From contig NZ_VWWJ01000005.1 in the NCBI RefSeq assembly GCF_011753055.1, forward strand, positions 62,001 through 126,000: a stretch of 64,000 nucleotides of DNA, in the 5' to 3' direction. This stretch comes from Burkholderia sp. Ax-1719 (GTDB lineage: Bacteria; Pseudomonadota; Gammaproteobacteria; Burkholderiales; Burkholderiaceae). Positions 53,226 through 62,074 of the stretch are shown here, in pieces. Position 1 is the stretch's first letter. Each line of letters starts with the position of its first letter. The notes beneath the pieces were generated by a model. The model made no database searches and was not told the origin of the DNA. It saw only the letters and a list, made by a program, of their open reading frames with translations. Made by a program: the position numbers and the translations under genes.

Positions 53226-54443
53226 ATGAAAGTCGTTGCAATGCAAACGCACGTCGTTGCGGTGCCTCCTCCGCACCTCGGCGGCATGTACTGGATCTTC
53301 GTCACGCTGGAAACCGATTGCGGCATCCAGGGCGTGGGTGAAATCTACGCGGCCACCTTCCATCCCGATGTGATGGTGCCGGCCATCGAAGATGCGTTCT
53401 CGCGCTATCTGCTCGACCACGATCCGCATCATGTCGAGCGCCTGTTCCGCGAAGCGTATTCGAGCGGCTTCACGCAGCGCCCCGATCTCACGATGATGGG
53501 CATCGTCAGCGGTCTGGAAATGGCCTGCTGGGACATCATCGGCAAGGCCGCGAACAAGCCCGTGTACGAATTGCTGGGCGGCATGGTGAACGAGCGTCTA
53601 CGTTCGTACACCTATCTTTATCCGAAGAACGCCAAGGGCGAGTACGACTACGACGATCCCGATCTCGCCGCCGAATGCGCCGCGCAGATGGTGAAGATGG
53701 GCTTTAGCGCCGTGAAGTTCGATCCGGCCGGCCCGTACACCGCGTACTCGGGCCATCAGCTTTCGCTGGAAGTGCTCGACCGCTGCGAAACGTTCTGCCG
53801 CAAGGTGCGCGAAGCCGTGGGCAACAAGGCCGATATTCTGTTCGGCACGCATGGTCAGATGGTCCCTTCGTCGGCGATCCGTCTGGCGAAACGCCTCGAA
53901 AAATACGATCCGCTGTGGTTCGAAGAGCCGGTCCCTCCGGGCCAGCCCGACGCCATGGCCGAAGTCGCGAAGCACACCAGCATTCCGATTTCGGCGGGCG
54001 AGCGTCTGATCACGAAATACGAGTTCCACAAGCTGCTGGAAGCGGGCGCAGCCTCGATCATCCAGTTGAACGTGGCGCGCGTGGGCGGCCTGCTCGAAGC
54101 GAAAAAAGTGGCGACGCTGGCCGAGGTCTATTACGCGCAGATCGCGCCGCATCTCTACAACGGCCCGATTGGCGCGGCGGCGAGCATCCAGCTGGCGGCC
54201 TGCACGCCGAACTTTCTGATCCAGGAAAGTATCGGCACGTGGGGCGGTTTCCATGCGGAAGTCCTCAAGCAGCCGATCCAGTGGGAAGAGGGCTACATCA
54301 TTCCGTCGAAGGCGCCGGGTCTGGGCGTCGAACTGAACATGGACGTGGTGCGCGCGCATTCGCCTTACACCGGCAAGCGTCTGCATCTGCAGATGGCGAG
54401 CCAACCGGCTGACGTGCGCGATAACTCGCCTGCACGCGGCTAG
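53226..54443 (+). CDS. Mandelate racemase/muconate lactonizing enzyme family protein
   Basis: A 405-residue enolase-superfamily enzyme, the family of acid-sugar dehydratases and cycloisomerases. The barrel shows KFDPAGPYTAYS, then LFGTHGQ (residues 205-211) where most relatives have a metal-binding Asp, Glu233/234 in WFEEPVPP, Glu259 in SAGERL and a candidate catalytic His in IAPHLYNGP. The missing Asp suggests a different metal site, with His209 a possible substitute. The neighbours (ALDH, MFS, GMC) suggest an aldonic acid or anhydro-sugar acid. Substrate unknown. Confidence 0.85.
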   Translation: MKVVAMQTHVVAVPPPHLGGMYWIFVTLETDCGIQGVGEIYAATFHPDVMVPAIEDAFSRYLLDHDPHHVERLFREAYSSGFTQRPDLTMMGIVSGLEMACWDIIGKAANKPVYELLGGMVNERLRSYTYLYPKNAKGEYDYDDPDLAAECAAQMVKMGFSAVKFDPAGPYTAYSGHQLSLEVLDRCETFCRKVREAVGNKADILFGTHGQMVPSSAIRLAKRLEKYDPLWFEEPVPPGQPDAMAEVAKHTSIPISAGERLITKYEFHKLLEAGAASIIQLNVARVGGLLEAKKVATLAEVYYAQIAPHLYNGPIGAAASIQLAACTPNFLIQESIGTWGGFHAEVLKQPIQWEEGYIIPSKAPGLGVELNMDVVRAHSPYTGKRLHLQMASQPADVRDNSPARG

Positions 54444-54471
54444 GCGCCAGTCAATACGCGGGAACATAGCG

Positions 54472-56166
54472 ATGAATTACGACTACATCATTGTCGGCGC
54501 GGGTTCGGCGGGCTGCATTCTCGCCGAACGGCTTTCGGCTTCGGGACGCCATTCGGTGCTGCTGCTCGAAGCGGGCGGATCGGACAACTCGTTCTGGTTC
54601 AAGATACCCATCGGCTTTGCCAAGCTGTACTACAACAAGGTGCACAACTGGATGTACTACAGCGAGCCGGAACCGGAACTCGCGGGTCGCCAGATCTACG
54701 CTCCGCGTGGCAAGGTGCAGGGCGGCTCGGGCTCGATCAACGCGATGATCTACGTGCGCGGCGCGCAGCGCGATTTCGACGATTGGGCGGCTGCGGGCAA
54801 TCCGGGCTGGTCGTATCAGGACGTGCTGCCGTATTTCCGCAAGCTCGAATCGCATCCGCTGGGCGACACGCCGTGGCACGGCGCGAATGGTCCCGTGCGT
54901 ATTTCGCCGATGAAAGACGGCGCGCATCCGATCTGCCAGACCTTCCTGGAAGGCTGCGAGCAACTGGGCTATGCGCGCAACGACGATTTCAACGGCGCGA
55001 AGCTCGAAGGCGTGGGTATTTACGATGTGAATACGCGCAATGGCCAGCGCGCCTCCAGCAGCTTTGCGTATCTGCATCGCGCGGGCGAGCGTCCGAACCT
55101 GAAGATCGAGCTGCATGCACGCGCAACACGCTTGCTGTTCGATGCGAGTCCGGAGGCGAACCCGCAGACGCCGCGCGCAATCGGCGTTGAAATCGAGCAG
55201 CAAGGCGTCAAGCGCACATTTCACGCCAATCGCGAAGTGATCGTGGCGGCGGGGGCCGTCGATTCGCCCAAGCTGCTGCAACTCTCGGGCGTGGGCCCGG
55301 CCGCGCTGCTCAAGCAGCACGGCATCGGCCTGGTGCATGAACTGCCTGCCGTGGGCCAGAATCTGCAGGACCATCTGTGCGTGAGCTTCTACTATCGCTC
55401 GCGCGTGAAGACGCTGAACGACGCCTTCAGCAGTTGGGTCAGCAAGATCAAGTTCGGCATGCAGTATGTCTTCCAGCGCAAAGGGCCGTTCTCGATGAGC
55501 GTGAACCAGTCGGGCGGTTTCTTCCGTACGTCTGAGGATCAGGTCCATCCAAATATGCAGATTTATTTCAATCCGCTGTCGTATCGGATTCCTAAATCAA
55601 ATCGCGCACAATTGACGCCGGAACCGTATTCGGGCTTCCTCGTCTGCTTTAATCCGTGCCGTCCGACCAGCCGCGGTTCGGTCGAAATTGCCTCGGATAG
55701 CGTTGCGGATGCGCCGAAGATCCGCGGCAATTATCTGTCGACGCAAAAGGATCGCGACGAAGCCATCGAAGGCAGCCGTCTGGTGCGCAAGCTCATGCAG
55801 GCGAAGGCGCTCAAGGACATCACGGTGGAAGAAGTCACGCCCGCCGGCGAAGTCACCGACGACGCCAGCATGCTCAAGTTCTTCCGCGAACAAAGCGGCT
55901 CGATCTATCACCTGTGCGGCAGTTGCGCGATGGGTCCGGACCCGGAAACATCGGTGGTGGATGCGCGCCTGCGCGTGCATGGCATCGACGGTCTGCGGGT
56001 GGTCGATGCGTCGATCTTCCCGAACATCACGTCCGGCAACACTAACGCGGCGACCATGATGGTGGCGGAAAAGGGCGCAGATCTGATTCTGGAAGACGCA
56101 GATCGCACGATCGCCGCGCGCAGCCTGGCGCAAAACGTTCAGCGGGCCGCGGCGATCTCTTCCTGA
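54472..56166 (+). CDS. GMC family FAD oxidoreductase (choline dehydrogenase-like)
   Basis: A 564-residue flavoenzyme. The N-terminal DYIIVGAGSAGCILAERLS and LLLEAGG bind FAD, GKVQGGSGSINAMIYVRG is the GMC signature 1, VIVAAGAVDSPKLLQLSGVG signature 2, and the C-terminal IYHLCGSCAMGPD and NTNAATMMVAEKGADLI carry the catalytic His and Asn. It oxidises a primary or secondary alcohol to aldehyde or ketone. With the AldA-like gene 3 kb upstream it could give alcohol to aldehyde to acid. Its last 28 bases overlap the convergent LysR gene. Confidence 0.9.
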   Translation: MNYDYIIVGAGSAGCILAERLSASGRHSVLLLEAGGSDNSFWFKIPIGFAKLYYNKVHNWMYYSEPEPELAGRQIYAPRGKVQGGSGSINAMIYVRGAQRDFDDWAAAGNPGWSYQDVLPYFRKLESHPLGDTPWHGANGPVRISPMKDGAHPICQTFLEGCEQLGYARNDDFNGAKLEGVGIYDVNTRNGQRASSSFAYLHRAGERPNLKIELHARATRLLFDASPEANPQTPRAIGVEIEQQGVKRTFHANREVIVAAGAVDSPKLLQLSGVGPAALLKQHGIGLVHELPAVGQNLQDHLCVSFYYRSRVKTLNDAFSSWVSKIKFGMQYVFQRKGPFSMSVNQSGGFFRTSEDQVHPNMQIYFNPLSYRIPKSNRAQLTPEPYSGFLVCFNPCRPTSRGSVEIASDSVADAPKIRGNYLSTQKDRDEAIEGSRLVRKLMQAKALKDITVEEVTPAGEVTDDASMLKFFREQSGSIYHLCGSCAMGPDPETSVVDARLRVHGIDGLRVVDASIFPNITSGNTNAATMMVAEKGADLILEDADRTIAARSLAQNVQRAAAISS

Positions 56167-57029
56167 AGCCACTGCCTGAAAAGCTGGAGCGGCCTGGACG
56201 CTTTCTGTTCGGGCCGCACCACGAACCAGTAGGATTGCCGCCCATCCACGTGGATGTCGCGCACCGGCGCGAGCAGGCCATCGGCCAGTTCGCGCCCGAT
56301 CATGTTGCGATCGGCCATGGTCACGCCCAGCCCTTCGATGGCGGCGCGGATCGCATGGTCGAGCAGATCGAATTCATAGCCGCCCGAGGTGTCCACATCC
56401 TCGATGCGCGCAGCGTCCAGCCAGTGACGCCACGTCAGATAGCGCTGGTTTTCCGCGGCCAGCACGTGTAGCAGCGTTTGCTGCGAGAGATCGACGGGAC
56501 CGTTCGCCAGCAGCGCGGGCGCGCACACGGCGATATGCGACTCGTGCATCAGCAGCGAGCTCTCCAGCCCGTCCCATTCGCCATCGCCAAAACGGATCGC
56601 GCAGTCTAGCGCGGTCGAATCGGCGAGCGTGTCCTGTAACTGCGTCGTGAGGCTCAATTCGAGCGAAGGATGGCGCGCGTGCAGGCGCGTGAGGCGCGGT
56701 ACCAGCCAGCGGCTCGCGAAGGTGGGCGGCGCGTTCACACGCAGGCGGTTCAGGTCGCTTTTCTGCTGGATCGTGCGCACGGTCACTTCGATACGATCGA
56801 ACGACTGCTGGAGCGTGCGCAAAAGCGCGCGCCCGGCCTCGGTCAGTTCGAGCCGGTGATGGTGGCGCTCCAGCAGCGTTTCGCCGAGTTGTTCTTCGAG
56901 CTGGCGCACCTGGCGGCTCACGGCGCTCTGCGTCACGTTCAGCTGTTCGGCGGCGCGGGTGAAGCTGCCGCTCGTGCCTGCCGCCTCGAACGCTTTCAAG
57001 GCGTTCAGCGCCGGCATCTTTCGCTTCAA
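56139..57029 (-). CDS. LysR-type regulator (GcvA-like)
   Basis: A 296-residue regulator. The HTH (LKAFEAAGTSGSFTRAAEQL, then NVTQSAVSRQVRQLEEQLG) is followed by a GcvA-type effector domain (VNAPPTFASRWLVPRLTRLH). A TTG start at 57029 is set by AGGAG (57036-57040) six bases upstream; the Met four codons later has no such site. It overlaps the GMC gene tail to tail and may control that cluster or the transporter genes upstream. Confidence 0.88.
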   Translation of the reverse strand: MKRKMPALNALKAFEAAGTSGSFTRAAEQLNVTQSAVSRQVRQLEEQLGETLLERHHHRLELTEAGRALLRTLQQSFDRIEVTVRTIQQKSDLNRLRVNAPPTFASRWLVPRLTRLHARHPSLELSLTTQLQDTLADSTALDCAIRFGDGEWDGLESSLLMHESHIAVCAPALLANGPVDLSQQTLLHVLAAENQRYLTWRHWLDAARIEDVDTSGGYEFDLLDHAIRAAIEGLGVTMADRNMIGRELADGLLAPVRDIHVDGRQSYWFVVRPEQKASRPLQLFRQWLQEEIAAAR

Positions 57030-57107
57030 GGTCGTCTCCTCGCGGTCGGCGCTATCGCGAAAAGGCGCGGCGCCAAAACGACGGAGTATACCGGGCCGCG
57101 CGGCCAT

Positions 57108-58274
57108 CTAGCGCCGCGCCCGCGAAAGCGCCGCCAGACCGAGCGTCACGGCCGTCGCAAAAATATAGAGGCCGCCAGGGCCGAGCAGGCGCATGAAGAG
57201 CGAAGCTAGCGTCGGCCCGGCCGCGCCGCCCAGCGAGAACACCAGCAGCAGCGTGGCGCTGGTCTGCACGCGGCGGGTCTGGTCGACGTGATCGTTGACG
57301 TCCGAAACGATCACGCCGTACAGCGTGAAGGTGAGCGCGACGTACAGGAACAGCAGCGTATCGACCAGAAGCGGAATGCGCACGACGATCAGCGCGGCGG
57401 CCGCGACGGCGGCGACCAGCGAGACGAGACCGAGTGTCGCGCGGCGGCCAAGCAGATCGGATAGCCGTCCCACCGGCCATTGCGACAGCAGCGCACCAAT
57501 CAGCACGACCCCCATCGCATGCGAGATATCGCCCGCCGGAAAGCCGATACGCGCGAGATAAACCGGCGTGAGCGCGTAGAACGCGCTCGACAGCAGCCCC
57601 GCGCCGATACACGCGGGGACACTGCGCGGCGCGACGCGTGCGAGTTCGCGCAGGCCGTCGAGCAGTAGCGTAGGGCGCTTGGGCGTGGCGAGCGGCGAGG
57701 CGCGCGCGGCGGCTTCGGTCACGGGCGGCGGCACGCTTTGCTGCCAATCGCCGATCAGCGCGACGGGAATCAGCGAAATCACGTAAAGCCCGTTGACGAG
57801 TGCGTGTTCGACATTGCTGCCGGGCGCGGCCACGCCTAGCAGGAATTGCCCGGCGCTCACGCCCAGGTAGGTGAGCACCAGATAGAGCGCGAAGGCGCGT
57901 CCGCTCCGCTCGTTGGGCACCGCGCCGTTCACGCCGCTTTCGATCGACGTGAACACGCCGACCATGCTGAAGCCCGTCACGAAACGCAGCGCGGCCCAGG
58001 CATCGGGCGAATCGAAGGAGAGATAGCCGAGGGCGGCCAGCGCCGTGAGCGCGCCGAAGCCGATGAAGGCGCGCTGCGGCCCGATCCGCCCAACCAGCGG
58101 ACCCAGCCCCAACGCGCCCGCAATGAAGCCGACGTAGTAGCACGATTGCACGAGACCCACGCCGAGCGCGCCGTGCGCAGCTTCGAGCATGCGCAGCGAG
58201 ATCAGCGTGGTGAGGAGGCTGTTGCCGCAGACGAGAACCGTGTAGCCGCCCAGCAGGCCGTAGAGCGCCCGCAT
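57108..58274 (-). CDS. MFS transporter (YcaD-like)
   Basis: A 388-residue carrier of about 12 helices. YVGFIAGALGLGPLVGRIGP and FSMVGVFTSIESGVNGAVPN are typical of the YcaD/YfkF group. It begins seven bases after the ProV-type gene's stop, so it is probably co-transcribed with the betaine-type importer. Whether it exports or imports is unknown. Confidence 0.87.
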   Translation of the reverse strand: MRALYGLLGGYTVLVCGNSLLTTLISLRMLEAAHGALGVGLVQSCYYVGFIAGALGLGPLVGRIGPQRAFIGFGALTALAALGYLSFDSPDAWAALRFVTGFSMVGVFTSIESGVNGAVPNERSGRAFALYLVLTYLGVSAGQFLLGVAAPGSNVEHALVNGLYVISLIPVALIGDWQQSVPPPVTEAAARASPLATPKRPTLLLDGLRELARVAPRSVPACIGAGLLSSAFYALTPVYLARIGFPAGDISHAMGVVLIGALLSQWPVGRLSDLLGRRATLGLVSLVAAVAAAALIVVRIPLLVDTLLFLYVALTFTLYGVIVSDVNDHVDQTRRVQTSATLLLVFSLGGAAGPTLASLFMRLLGPGGLYIFATAVTLGLAALSRARR

Positions 58275-58281
58275 CGGGCGC

Positions 58282-59106
58282 TTAGTGAGTCACGGCGCTG
58301 CGGCGCTCGACGAAACGGCGCACGTAGTCGTCGGCGGGGCGCTCAAGGATGTCTTCGGGCGTGCCGCACTGGATCAGGCGACCATCGCGCAGGATCGCGA
58401 TCTGGTTGCCGATGCGCAGCGCCTCGTCCAGATCGTGCGTGATGAAGACGATGGTCTTTTGCAGGGACTTTTGCAGTTCGAGCAACTGGTCCTGCATTTC
58501 GGTGCGGATCAGCGGATCGAGCGCGGAGAATGCTTCGTCCATCAGCAGCACGTCGGTGTTGGCGGCGAGCGCGCGAGCCAGGCCCACGCGTTGACGCATA
58601 CCGCCCGAGAGTTCGTCCGGGTAGTGGTCGCCGTAATTGCCGAGCCCCACCTTGCCGAGCCACTCGCGCGCGCTGGCAAGCGCCGCCGCCTTCTTTTCGC
58701 CGCGCGTGACGAGTGCGTAGGCGGCGTTGTTGAGCACCGTCTGATGCGGCAGCAGGCCAAAGCTCTGGAACACCATGCTCACGCCATAGCGGCGCAGCTC
58801 CCGCAGGCCGTTGTCGTTGAGCTTGAGCACGTCCTTGCCGTCGATCAGGATTTCGCCGACGGTCGGCTCGATCAGGCGGTTGAAGTGGCGCACGAGCGTG
58901 GATTTGCCCGAGCCCGACAGCCCCATGATGACGAAGATCTGTCCCGAGCCGATCGACAGGCTCACGTCGTTCAGGCCCACGTTGCAGCGGGTCTTTTCCA
59001 GCACTTCCGCTTTGCCCGCGCCGCCGCGCAGCAGTTCCAGCGCACGTTCGCTCGCGTCGCGCGAACCAAAGATCTTGTACACGTGTTTGACTTCAATGCC
59101 GCTCAT
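58282..59106 (-). CDS. Glycine betaine/proline type ABC transporter ATP-binding protein (ProV-like, short)
   Basis: A 274-residue ATPase. Walker A is [13 protein letters not shown], signature [16 protein letters not shown], Walker [14 protein letters not shown] and the switch region [14 protein letters not shown]. The N-terminal HVYKIFG and a 50-residue insert before Walker A are typical of ProV/OpuAA. It stops after the nucleotide-binding domain and lacks the C-terminal CBS pair used for osmosensing in some homologues, so this importer probably serves nutrition rather than osmoprotection. Confidence 0.92.
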   Translation of the reverse strand: MSGIEVKHVYKIFGSRDASERALELLRGGAGKAEVLEKTRCNVGLNDVSLSIGSGQIFVIMGLSGSGKSTLVRHFNRLIEPTVGEILIDGKDVLKLNDNGLRELRRYGVSMVFQSFGLLPHQTVLNNAAYALVTRGEKKAAALASAREWLGKVGLGNYGDHYPDELSGGMRQRVGLARALAANTDVLLMDEAFSALDPLIRTEMQDQLLELQKSLQKTIVFITHDLDEALRIGNQIAILRDGRLIQCGTPEDILERPADDYVRRFVERRSAVTH

Positions 59107-59161
59107 GTTGGTTACCTCTATACGTGTTCGTGTGTACTGCGCGAGTGCGCCTTAGTTCGCT

Positions 59162-60124
59162 TTACTTGGCGGGCTGGCCGCTCAGGTCGCTGGACTTGGA
59201 TGCATCGGCGTTAGCGTCGGCCTGATTGCGGGCACGGCGGAACGGAATGCGCGACGGCTGCTTCTGGCGCGCGAGGCCGCGCGTGCGGCGTCCCTGACCG
59301 TAACCCTGACTGATACGGTCGATCACGATCGCGAGAATCACGATCGCGATACCGGCCTGCGTGCCCTTGCCCACGTCGAGCGTCTGGATGCCCGCGAGCA
59401 CGTCTTCGCCCAGGCCACGCGAACCGATCATCGACGCGATCACTACCATCGACAGCGCCATCATCGTGGTCTGGTTGATACCGGCCATGATGCTCGGGCG
59501 CGCCAGCGGCAGTTGCACGCCGAACAGCAGTTGCACACGCGTGGTGCCGAAGGCGCGCGCCGCTTCGACGATCTCGCCGTCCACTTGCCGGATGCCCAGA
59601 TCGGTCAGACGAATCAGCGGCGGCAGCGCGTAGACGACGGTGGCGAGAATCGCCGGCACCTTGCCGAGGCCGAACAGCATCAGCACCGGGATCAGGTAGA
59701 CGAAGCTGGGCAGCGTCTGCATCACGTCGAGCACGGGCAGGAGAATGCGGCGCAGCGTGGCGCTACCGGCCGCGAGAATGCCCAGCGGCACGCCCAGCGC
59801 CACGGAAATGACGGTGGCGACCACCATCAGCGCGAAGGTCTGCATGAGCTTGTCCCACAGCCCGAAGCAGCCGATCAGCCAGAGCAGGCCGACGAACAGC
59901 AGCGCCACGCCCACACGGCGCGACGCATGCCAGCTCAGCAGGCCCACGAGGGCGAGCACGAGCAGAGGCGGCATGGCGCGCAGCAGGCCTTCGAGCGGCA
60001 CGAGCACGTCGCGCAGCATCAGCACGCTGAAGTTGTGGAACGCGTCGCCGTATTGCTGCACGAACGCGGTGACCTGATCGTTGACCCAATCGGCGATCGA
60101 CAGGTGGAGAAAGGGAGATCCCAT
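59162..60124 (-). CDS. Glycine betaine/proline type ABC transporter permease (ProW-like)
   Basis: A 320-residue inner-membrane permease with an N-terminal periplasmic/amphipathic part (LSIADWVNDQVTAFVQQYGD) and about six helices. The EAA-type coupling loop is GEIVEAARAFGTTRVQLLFG. GAGG six bases before the Met at 60124 decides the start over a Met at 60136. The C-terminal tail is Arg/Lys-rich. It is the middle gene of the importer set. Confidence 0.92.
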   Translation of the reverse strand: MGSPFLHLSIADWVNDQVTAFVQQYGDAFHNFSVLMLRDVLVPLEGLLRAMPPLLVLALVGLLSWHASRRVGVALLFVGLLWLIGCFGLWDKLMQTFALMVVATVISVALGVPLGILAAGSATLRRILLPVLDVMQTLPSFVYLIPVLMLFGLGKVPAILATVVYALPPLIRLTDLGIRQVDGEIVEAARAFGTTRVQLLFGVQLPLARPSIMAGINQTTMMALSMVVIASMIGSRGLGEDVLAGIQTLDVGKGTQAGIAIVILAIVIDRISQGYGQGRRTRGLARQKQPSRIPFRRARNQADANADASKSSDLSGQPAK

Positions 60125-60183
60125 GGTGAGCCTCATTCTGCGTGTGACGTGTAATGCGGTAAGTGCGGATCCTGCGGATCAGG

Positions 60184-61221
60184 TCAGGTCTTGAGACCCG
60201 CCTGCACGCGCGCCGCGACATCCGGCGTGACCCATTGCTTCCAGATTTCCGGATGCTGCTCGAAGAAGCTGCGCGCGACCGTGGAGGCGTCGAGTTTCTT
60301 GTCGTGCATCTGCTGGACCAGTTGTTCGTCGAGCGTGAGCGGCAGGCTCACTTTCTCGAAGAACGAAACGGCGTCGGGCTGGGCGTCGAAGAACGGCGTG
60401 GAGACCGCGACCTTCAGATGCGAGACCTTGAACGCCGAGGCGCAAGGCGTGCCCTTGGGATCGGCGATGGTGTTCCAGCAGGCGTCGGAGTACGGTGCAC
60501 CCGCAAGCTGTACGAAGTGATACTTCGCCATCAGCCCGGCCGGTTGCCAGTAGTAGAAGAGGATGGGCTTGCCGCGCTCATACGCCGAAGCGATCGCGGC
60601 GTCGAGCGCACCGCCGGTGCCGGGGCGGAAGTTGGTGTAATCGTCACCGAGCTTGTAGGCGGACATCAGGCGATTGTTGAAGCGCTCGCAATCCCAACCA
60701 GCCGGACAGTTGTAGAAGCGGCCCTTGCCGGGTTCTTCGTCGTCGCTGAAAAGATCCTTGTATTGCGGCAGTTGCGCGATCGACCGCAGTTGCGGCGCGA
60801 GCGGTTTGATGCCGCGTTTGGCGTCGCCGTTGATGACGTAGTCGGGCACGTACCAGCCTTCCTTGTCGCCGCCGGGGATCAGTTCGCCTACCAGTTTCAC
60901 GTTGCCGTCTTTCAGGCCGCGCGCAATGATCGGGCTGCGGCCGGTCCAGTGTTCGGCCCAGATTTGCAGGTCGTTATTGGTGAGCGCGGTTTCGGTGGCG
61001 GCAGTCGCGCCCGGCACGACTTCGGTTTTGCAGCCGTAGCCTTTTTCCAGCACCGTGCGGACCATTTCGGTCATCAGCGCGCCGCTTTCCCATGTGATCT
61101 GGGCGAGCTTCACCGTTTTGCCTGATTGACACCAGTTACCGGCTGCAAAGCTGCTCGTCGCGGCGCAGGTGAGCGCCAGTGCTGCGGCAAGGCGCACGCC
61201 TGCCAGGGTGATTCGTTGCAT
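60184..61221 (-). CDS. Glycine betaine/proline type ABC transporter binding protein (ProX-like)
   Basis: A 345-residue periplasmic protein. The signal peptide MQRITLAGVRLAAALALTCA ends near SFAA; the OpuAC fold follows (VKLAQITWESGALMTEMVRT, IWAEHWTGRSPIIARG, FYYWQPAGLMAKYHFV). Trp and Tyr residues in those segments are candidates for the aromatic cage that holds quaternary amines. GGAGGAGA directly before the ATG fixes the start. It heads the importer operon, divergent from the fae-like gene. Confidence 0.93.
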   Translation of the reverse strand: MQRITLAGVRLAAALALTCAATSSFAAGNWCQSGKTVKLAQITWESGALMTEMVRTVLEKGYGCKTEVVPGATAATETALTNNDLQIWAEHWTGRSPIIARGLKDGNVKLVGELIPGGDKEGWYVPDYVINGDAKRGIKPLAPQLRSIAQLPQYKDLFSDDEEPGKGRFYNCPAGWDCERFNNRLMSAYKLGDDYTNFRPGTGGALDAAIASAYERGKPILFYYWQPAGLMAKYHFVQLAGAPYSDACWNTIADPKGTPCASAFKVSHLKVAVSTPFFDAQPDAVSFFEKVSLPLTLDEQLVQQMHDKKLDASTVARSFFEQHPEIWKQWVTPDVAARVQAGLKT

Positions 61222-61524
61222 GTCTCCTCCGTTCGTTGTCGGGGTCGCCGTGCGTGCCGCTGCATGGAGCGGCTTTTTGCGGATTTTCGTTTCGGCGCGA
61301 ACAGAGTCTAACGGCAGCATTTTGGGTTGCGAAGCAACGAAAAGTCATCGAAGCATTACCTGATCTCATGCCGATGATCCGGCGTCATGCCCCCATGAGA
61401 TTTCATAGCTTTCAGCGCTGCGTGGCGTGTGCTGGAATTCGTCTCGACGCGCAGCCTGCATCGATAAAAAACGCACGTTGCAGCGCACCAATCAAACACC
61501 GGCACACCAGGAGACGGAGTCAAT
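61222..61524. other. 303-nt divergent intergenic region
   Basis: No gene. It should hold promoters for the ProX operon and the fae-like operon. ATCTCATG (61363-61370) and CATGAGAT (61394-61401) form an 8-bp inverted repeat spaced by 23 nt, a possible operator. Confidence 0.5.
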
Positions 61525-62046
61525 ATGAAAGCCTTGGAAGTCTATATCGGCGAGGGTTTTGCAGGACCAGGCGTAAACGCTGCCCACATCAACATCATGA
61601 TTGGCCCGCGTAATGGCCCGGTCGGTCAGGCGTTCACGAACAGCCTTTCGTCGCCCTCGCAAGGTCACGTGCCTTTCATGGTGGTCGCGCAGCCCAACGT
61701 GCCGGTCAAGCCCGCCACGCTCTACGTGAACAAGGCCGATATTCGCGGCGATCTGCATGGCAACGCCACGTGGGGCGCCTCGCAGGCGGCCATCGCGAAG
61801 GCGGTGACGGAAGCGATGCTCGACGGCACGCTGCCGCCGGAAGCCGAAAACGAATGGTGCGTCGTCACGGCGAACTGGGTGAACTGGTCGTGCGACGATC
61901 TGGACGCTGTGTACGAGAACAATTACGTCGCCTGCAAGACCGCGATCCATGCTGCGATGAATGGGCTGCCCAAGCTCGACGACATCGCGAAGATCAAGGA
62001 TCAGATCAGCAATCCGTTCTACACGCCCAAGGCCAAAGCGGCCTGA
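61525..62046 (+). CDS. Formaldehyde-activating enzyme (Fae) family protein
   Basis: A 173-residue protein resembling Fae, which condenses formaldehyde with tetrahydromethanopterin. AAHINIMIGPRNGPVGQAF keeps the conserved His and the IGP loop, and NVPVKPATLYVNKADI aligns with the family. It is a divergent member: the middle differs and an extra WCVVTANWVNWSCDD replaces the usual strand. No other tetrahydromethanopterin genes (mch, mtdB, fhc) are in the window, so a different aldehyde or carbonyl substrate is possible. GGAG lies before the ATG. The next two genes are oxidoreductases. Confidence 0.85.
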   Translation: MKALEVYIGEGFAGPGVNAAHINIMIGPRNGPVGQAFTNSLSSPSQGHVPFMVVAQPNVPVKPATLYVNKADIRGDLHGNATWGASQAAIAKAVTEAMLDGTLPPEAENEWCVVTANWVNWSCDDLDAVYENNYVACKTAIHAAMNGLPKLDDIAKIKDQISNPFYTPKAKAA

Positions 62047-62074
62047 GTCGCGACTCTTCTATCAGGTGACTACG

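Noticed and set aside
28723..62046. Serine-cycle methylotrophy suggested by glyA, a glycerate kinase, an enolase and Fae in one window
   Set aside because: The enolase copy has a changed active site, and hydroxypyruvate reductase, malate thiokinase, PEP carboxylase and the tetrahydromethanopterin genes are absent; the genes lie in separate clusters.
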